Shown one piece after another: positions 5,198-9,902 of a stretch of 9,902 nt of DNA. A program made the translations under genes and the position numbers. This DNA is from Actinomycetes bacterium. GTDB taxonomy: Bacteria; Actinomycetota; Thermoleophilia; BMS3ABIN01. The stretch lies in the NCBI GenBank assembly GCA_021787775.1, contig JAJYLK010000021.1:1-9902 (forward strand). Direction: 5' to 3'. The notes under the pieces are model-generated. The model worked only from the letters and a program-made list of their open reading frames with translations. It was not told where the DNA came from and made no database searches. Position 1 is the first letter of the stretch. Every line of letters starts with the position of its first letter.

Positions 5198-7972
5198 GTG
5201 ACCGCTACTAGCGATAACTTTGCCATCAGCCTCGACCGGGAGACCTTCCTCCGGACGATGGTGGTGGACATCGCCTATCTGCTCGAATCCAGCCTGGGAG
5301 CCGCGTACGCCGGCGATTATGTCGGCCGGGTGGGTCTTTCGATGGGCGCCTGGATCGAGCACACCTACCGCGACGCCTGCAATCTGAAAGAGGTGCTGAC
5401 GCCGCAGCAGTACGCCGAGATCATCGTCGATTCAAAGCAGCATATCGGCGGCGATTTCTCCATCATGGAGGTGACGCCGGAAGCGGTGACGGTAGTCTCG
5501 CGCACCTGCCCCTTCGGCGAGGCGGTGGCGCGCACGCCAGGGCTGTGCCGCATGACCGCCAGCGTATTCGGCGGCACCGCCGCCCGCAATTTCAGCTTCG
5601 CCAAGGTCGACATCGTCCACTCTCTTGCCCGCGGCGACTCTGGCTGCGAAGTGACCATCCATCTGAAACCGACGCCGGCGGCGCTGGCCGCGGGCGGACA
5701 TATATTCACGCGGGAGATAGCCGGCGTGTCGCCCCGGATCGAAGAGGCGGCGCCGACCATCAGGCAGAAGATGCAGGAGGAGAACCTGTTCTTCACCGTC
5801 CTGTCCACGATCGTCGACGGTATCAGCGTCCAGGACCGCGACATGCGCGTCATCTGGGCCAACGAGGCGCACATGCGAATGTTCGGCGGTGACATCCTCG
5901 GCCGGCACTGTTACCAGGCCTACCAGGGCGAACGCGAGGTTTGCGCCGGCTGCCCGGTCGAACAGACCTACCATACTGGCAAGCCGGTGCGCGTCATCCG
6001 CGAACGGGTCGGCAAGGGCGAGCAGCCGCTGGCGGTCGAGATCATAGCCGCGCCGGTCAAGGACCGGGACGGCGAAGTGGTGGCCGGCATTGAGGTCGTG
6101 CGTGATATCACGGAACAGCTCAATGCGCAAAAAGAGCTGATTCAGAAAAGCCGCCGGCTGGAACGGCTGGCGGCGGTTGCCAAGGATATCTCGTCCGGGT
6201 TCGACATCGACCATATCCTCAAGCGCGTGGTGCGCAATGCTGTGGAACTCACCAGCGCCGAGGGCGGATCGGTGGCGCTGCTGGACGAGGAGAAGCATCT
6301 GATCAGCTATCCGCATCACTACCAGATGCCGGAAGAATTATCAAAAGTTTCCGTGGCCGCTACCGAGGGCATGGCCGGTGAAGTGATGAAGTCCGGCCAG
6401 CCGCTGCTGGTGGAGGACTATGCTTCGCTGCCTGCCGGGCTGGGCGCTTTTGCCGCGGCGGGGGTAAAGGCGGTGCTGGCGGTGCCGCTGCTGATGCGTG
6501 GCACGCCGGTGGGGGCGCTGGGCCTGTTCATGAAAAGCGCCGGCAAACGTTTCGGGCCGGAGGACACGAAAATGGCGCTGGCGGTCGCGGACCTGGCGGC
6601 CGTCGCCATCGAGAACGCCAACCTGCTGGACGAGACGCGGCAGCGGCTCGATGTGCAGCGGGAGCTGACCGGCGCCGCCACCAGCATCTCCAGCGGGCTG
6701 GACCGCGAACAAGTGCTCGCCGAGGTCGTGCGGCGCGCCGCCGGGCTGGTGCGCGCCGATGCCGCCCTGATCGCGATCCTGGACGAGGAGCGTGGATGTG
6801 TCACTTTTCCGCATACGCATAACCTGCCGGCGGATCTGCTGGAGCTGTGCGATTCCAGGGACGGCGTTGCCGGCGCGGTGATGGGATCCGGCCTGCCGCT
6901 GGTGATCAACGATTATCCGGAGCATCCGGAGGCGATCCCCGAGTTCGTGCGCGCGGGTGTCACCGCCGCGGTCAACGTGCCGTTGATGATCGGCGGCCGC
7001 TCACTGGGCTCGATCGCGGCGCTGGATCTGGGCAGCGGCCGGCGCTTCTCGGCCGGGGATGCCGGCATCCTTGCGATCGTCTCCACCCAGGCGGCGGTCG
7101 CGGTGGAGAATGCCCGCCTGTACGAGGCGCTGGCGGGCTCGGCCCGGGAGCTGGAGCGGCGCGTCCGCGAGCGGACGGAGGCGCTGGTGCGCATGTTCGA
7201 GGAGAGCGAGCGGAAAGGCCGCGAACTGGAACAGGCCAACATGAAGCTGCGCGAGGTCGACCTGCTGAAGTCGGAGTTCCTGGCAAACATGAGCCACGAG
7301 CTGCGCACGCCGCTGAACTCGATCATTGGTTTCAGCAAGCTGATCCTGGACGGGCTGGACGGCGAGATCAATCCGGAGCAGGAGCATGATCTCGACATCG
7401 TCTATGTCAACGCCGGCGAGCTTTTGCGGATGATCGACGAGCTGCTGGGACTGGCCAAGATCGAGGCCGGCCGCGTCAGCCTGGAACTGCAGCCGGCCGA
7501 TCCCGCCGACATCGTCCGGGAAGTTGGGATGAGCTTTCGTTCCACCGCCGCCGAGAAAGGCCTGGAGCTCAAGCTGGAGCTGCCGCCGGAGATGGAGGCA
7601 GTGGTGATGGACCGGGGCAAGATCCGGCAGATTCTGATGAATCTTGTCGGCAACGCCTTAAAGTTCACAGAAGCAGGAGGAGTGCGGCTGGCCATAGAAC
7701 AAACGTCTGACGCGACTGTTTTCGTGGTGAGTGACACCGGCGCCGGCCTGATGCCGGATCAGATCGAGGCGGTTTTCGACCGTTTCTATCAGGTGGCGCC
7801 AAGCCCGGCCGAAGTGGGTGGAGTCGGCCTCGGGCTCGCCATCAGCAAGCGGTTTGCCGAGATGCACGGGGGCCGGATCTGGGTTGAAAGCAAGCCGGGC
7901 AAGGGCAGCACCTTCTCCTTTTTGATTCCCCGCCAGGGACCTGCCGCGATGGTCAGCAACCAGACCGGCTGA
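5198..7972 (+). CDS. Sensor histidine kinase: Cys-rich V4R/SufR-C-like, PAS, two GAFs, HisKA, HATPase
   Basis: This 924-aa soluble kinase starts at GTG 5198, with CCGGAG 5 nt upstream, 46 nt after dedA. Residues 1-190 form a sensor with C104-P-F, C117 and C150 in a C-x12-C-x32-C pattern, resembling V4R and SufR C-terminal domains. The PAS (about 195-310) contains C238 and C249-x2-C252-P. Two GAFs follow (about 325-480 and 485-645), then a coiled coil (645-690). HisKA has the phospho-acceptor His700 in 'S-H-E-L-R-T-P-L-N'. The HATPase has its N box at 811-823, D846-T-G-A-G and 'G-G-V-G-L-G-L' (874-880). No transmembrane helix is seen, so it senses a cytoplasmic signal, plausibly redox, metal or Fe-S status. 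Its partner is probably the REC protein 15 nt downstream. The exact family of the N-terminal domain is uncertain. Confidence 0.93.
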   Translation: MTATSDNFAISLDRETFLRTMVVDIAYLLESSLGAAYAGDYVGRVGLSMGAWIEHTYRDACNLKEVLTPQQYAEIIVDSKQHIGGDFSIMEVTPEAVTVVSRTCPFGEAVARTPGLCRMTASVFGGTAARNFSFAKVDIVHSLARGDSGCEVTIHLKPTPAALAAGGHIFTREIAGVSPRIEEAAPTIRQKMQEENLFFTVLSTIVDGISVQDRDMRVIWANEAHMRMFGGDILGRHCYQAYQGEREVCAGCPVEQTYHTGKPVRVIRERVGKGEQPLAVEIIAAPVKDRDGEVVAGIEVVRDITEQLNAQKELIQKSRRLERLAAVAKDISSGFDIDHILKRVVRNAVELTSAEGGSVALLDEEKHLISYPHHYQMPEELSKVSVAATEGMAGEVMKSGQPLLVEDYASLPAGLGAFAAAGVKAVLAVPLLMRGTPVGALGLFMKSAGKRFGPEDTKMALAVADLAAVAIENANLLDETRQRLDVQRELTGAATSISSGLDREQVLAEVVRRAAGLVRADAALIAILDEERGCVTFPHTHNLPADLLELCDSRDGVAGAVMGSGLPLVINDYPEHPEAIPEFVRAGVTAAVNVPLMIGGRSLGSIAALDLGSGRRFSAGDAGILAIVSTQAAVAVENARLYEALAGSARELERRVRERTEALVRMFEESERKGRELEQANMKLREVDLLKSEFLANMSHELRTPLNSIIGFSKLILDGLDGEINPEQEHDLDIVYVNAGELLRMIDELLGLAKIEAGRVSLELQPADPADIVREVGMSFRSTAAEKGLELKLELPPEMEAVVMDRGKIRQILMNLVGNALKFTEAGGVRLAIEQTSDATVFVVSDTGAGLMPDQIEAVFDRFYQVAPSPAEVGGVGLGLAISKRFAEMHGGRIWVESKPGKGSTFSFLIPRQGPAAMVSNQTG

Positions 7973-7987
7973 TACAGGAGCGGCTGC

Positions 7988-8389
7988 ATGTCAGGAACGG
8001 GAAATACAAAGATCATGGTCGTCGACGACAACACCGATGTCCGCCGCTTGGTGAAGAAAGTGCTGGAGCGGGCCGGCTATCTGATCGTGGAGGCGGCGAG
8101 TGGCGAGGAGGCTCTCAGCATGGTGGAGGAGCTGATCCCCGATCTGGTACTGATGGACATCCGGCTGTCTGGCGCCATCGACGGCCTGGAGACCGCGGGG
8201 CGTATGCGGAAGGACGCCCGCCTGGACCGCACGCCGATCGTCGCGCTCACCGCGAGCGTCTTCGCCGAGGACCGGGACCGCGCTCTGGCTGCCGGGTGCG
8301 CCGGCTTCATCGCCAAGCCGGTTGATATCACCTCCCTTCCGGGTCTGGTGGAGAAGTTCATTGCCAGGGAGGCGGCAGAGGGACAGTAG
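7988..8389 (+). CDS. Single-domain response regulator (CheY-like receiver)
   Basis: The 133-aa protein is a complete receiver domain and nothing more. Acidic pocket D13-D14, phospho-acceptor D57 ('L-M-D-I-R-L'), switch T88 and K110-P are all present. The start ATG has AGGAG 7 nt upstream, 15 nt after the kinase stop, so the two are translated from one message. Without an output domain it must act by protein contact or as the phosphate carrier of a relay, like CheY, DivK or Spo0F. The kinase upstream and the REC-REC-GAF protein downstream are its obvious partners. Confidence 0.92.
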   Translation: MSGTGNTKIMVVDDNTDVRRLVKKVLERAGYLIVEAASGEEALSMVEELIPDLVLMDIRLSGAIDGLETAGRMRKDARLDRTPIVALTASVFAEDRDRALAAGCAGFIAKPVDITSLPGLVEKFIAREAAEGQ

Positions 8390-8424
8390 TTCGGCCAGTC
8401 ATCAATTTCGTAAGCGAGGTAACG

Positions 8425-9902
8425 GTGGAAACAGCACCTGGGGAAGGCAAGCAAGTCCTGATCATCGACGACGACCGGAACCACGTCCTCCTGCTGGAGA
8501 AGCGTCTGCAGGCGGCGGGCTACAGGACCCTGACCGCGACCAATGGCATGGACGGCCTCCGGCAAGCGGTGCACCAGATGCCGGACCTGATCATCACGGA
8601 TGTGCTGCTGCCGAAACTGAACGGCTTCGAGCTCACTTCCCAGATCAAGTCCAATCCCGAAACCAGCGGCATCCCGGTGATCATGATGTCGGCCGTCTAC
8701 GTCACGGACGAGGACATGGCGCGCGGCTTTCATTTGGGTGCGGAGACCTACGTGTCCAAGGCGGACCTGGCGCTGCGCAAGCCGCTGCAGGAAGAGGCGC
8801 TGCTGGAGGCGGCGGAGGCGCTGCTGCGGACGGAGTCCGCCGAGCCGGCGCAGCCGGCCCGCATCCTCGTGGTTGACGACGAGCCCGACATTCTGCGGCT
8901 GATCACCAAGCGCCTTGAACCCCGGGGCTACCAGCTGGAAACCGCGGCCGACGGCAAACAGGCTCTTGATAAATTGGAAGGAAAAAAGTACGATCTCGTG
9001 CTTCTGGATGTGAGGCTGCCAAAGCTTGACGGACTGGATGTGCTGTCGCGGATCCGGGAACGCCGGCCTGACACCGCCGTGGTGATGATGACCGCCTTCG
9101 GCTCGGAGCAGGTCGCTGCCGAAGCACTCCGGCGCGGCGCCGACGACTACATCAGCAAGCCACTGGACGAGGGCGAGCTCACCGCTTCCGTCAGCGGCAC
9201 GCTGAAGAAGGCCGCGCAGCGCCGGCGGGTAAACGGCGCCGCTGCCCGCCTGAGGGAGGACGCGGTTCCGGAGCTGGCGGAAAAAGAAAGATTGATAGAT
9301 GAGTTGAGGCAATCGAGCATCACGCTGATGGACCAGTACGACCGCCTGCTGGCAGCCGAGGAGCAGAACCGCATCTATGCGGAGCGGCTGGAGCAGATGG
9401 TCGACGAGCGCGCCCGCGATCTGAAGCGCCGCAACGGGGAGCTGGCCATCCTGCACTCGGTGCTGAGCGCCGCCACCCGCAGCCTGGAGCTGGCGGATGT
9501 GTTCAGCATCACGCTCGACCAGCTGGAGGCCATCCTGGGCGCGCAGTCGCTGGCAGCCTTCGTCATCGATCCCGATTCGGGGCGGCTGCGGTTGGGCTCG
9601 CAGCGGAACATGCCGGCGGATTTCCTGCGCTGGGCCTCGCGCGCTCCCGGCGGCGAGGGAGTCATTGCCGCCGCGCTCGACAGCGGTGGCCGGCGTGTGG
9701 TTGACATCGCGGATGATGATATGCTGACGGCGTTGCTCCCCGGCAACGCCGGTTCGCGGTTGATCGTCTTCCCGATGACATCGCCTAACGAGGTGGTCGG
9801 CATCGTCGCCGGCGTCTGCGGTGACTGCGAGCTGGATGAGGGCATCTGGCGCCTGCTTGATTCAATCGGGGACGAGCTGGGCGTCATCGTTGATAATGTG
9901 AG
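8425..9902 (+). CDS. REC-REC-coiled-coil-GAF signalling protein, 3'-partial
   Basis: The frame stays open to the right edge; 492 codons are visible. GTG 8425 is chosen because GAGG lies 5 nt before it and the receiver fold begins at residue 11. REC1 (about 11-130) has D15-D17, acceptor D59, S89 and K112. REC2 (about 146-265) has D151-D152, acceptor D195, T223 and K245-P. A charged coiled coil (about 285-345) follows, then a GAF domain (about 345-492). In REC1 the usual Lys-Pro is Lys-Ala, with a short insertion before a later Lys-Pro. The design resembles response-regulator-headed sensor kinases or relay hubs, so a HisKA/HATPase or other output is expected beyond the window. It sits 35 nt after the single-domain receiver and is probably in the same operon. 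Confidence 0.88.
   Translation, partial: METAPGEGKQVLIIDDDRNHVLLLEKRLQAAGYRTLTATNGMDGLRQAVHQMPDLIITDVLLPKLNGFELTSQIKSNPETSGIPVIMMSAVYVTDEDMARGFHLGAETYVSKADLALRKPLQEEALLEAAEALLRTESAEPAQPARILVVDDEPDILRLITKRLEPRGYQLETAADGKQALDKLEGKKYDLVLLDVRLPKLDGLDVLSRIRERRPDTAVVMMTAFGSEQVAAEALRRGADDYISKPLDEGELTASVSGTLKKAAQRRRVNGAAARLREDAVPELAEKERLIDELRQSSITLMDQYDRLLAAEEQNRIYAERLEQMVDERARDLKRRNGELAILHSVLSAATRSLELADVFSITLDQLEAILGAQSLAAFVIDPDSGRLRLGSQRNMPADFLRWASRAPGGEGVIAAALDSGGRRVVDIADDDMLTALLPGNAGSRLIVFPMTSPNEVVGIVAGVCGDCELDEGIWRLLDSIGDELGVIVDNV

Noticed and set aside
5167..5211. Alternative ATG start at 5167 for the histidine kinase
   Set aside because: It is in a different frame and meets a stop after 14 codons; GTG 5198 has a well-placed CCGGAG.
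4213..5271. Long - strand open frame (352 codons) opposite hxlR and dedA
   Set aside because: The + strand carries recognisable HxlR and DedA families; the antisense product has no recognisable domain and spans three genes.
6180..7120. Tandem GAF domains of the kinase as a novel duplication
   Set aside because: Adjacent GAF pairs are common in sensor kinases and the two copies here are clearly diverged.
8077..9456. Long - strand open frame (459 codons) opposite the response regulators
   Set aside because: It is antisense to two clear receiver-domain proteins and crosses their gene boundary; its composition is low in motif content and rich in Arg, Gln and His, as expected from high-GC antisense frames.

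Overview
The window is high-GC bacterial DNA with tight gene packing, almost all of it on the + strand. Nothing in it fixes the taxonomy. Multi-domain histidine kinases and Asp-box/Ig surface proteins suggest a large-genome environmental bacterium, a desulforedoxin gene suggests an anaerobic or microaerophilic lifestyle, and a perfect-consensus sigma-54 promoter implies an RpoN-containing lineage. No tRNA, rRNA, CRISPR array, insertion sequence or prophage gene was seen.

Region 1 (1-3780) encodes two exported, probably surface or extracellular proteins. The first, cut by the left edge, has Asp-box beta-propeller repeats, four Ig-like domains and a C-terminal module. A 260-bp spacer follows, holding a 16-bp palindrome, a sigma-54 promoter and a foldable leader. 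The second protein is a NosD-like right-handed beta-helix with a signal peptide. Both otherwise unrelated proteins finish in the same roughly 60-residue module, ending exactly at Tyr-x-Tyr-Pro-stop. This shared C-terminus is the most likely undescribed element here. A strong intrinsic terminator closes the region.

Region 2 (3796-4418) is a divergent pair: a 40-codon desulforedoxin (FeS4 mini-protein) on the - strand and an HxlR-family regulator with the N-terminal redox cysteine on the + strand. They share an AT-rich promoter region with three copies of a CAAGTRCTA-like half-site overlapping candidate promoters.

Region 3 (4419-9902) continues on the + strand without an obvious terminator. 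It holds a DedA-family membrane protein with no convincing start codon, then a 924-aa histidine kinase (cysteine-bearing V4R/SufR-C-like sensor, PAS, two GAFs, HisKA, HATPase). A single-domain response regulator and a REC-REC-coiled-coil-GAF protein running off the right edge follow. None of the three signalling proteins shows a DNA-binding output domain within the window. They look like a phosphorelay whose output is elsewhere, or beyond the edge as a kinase module.
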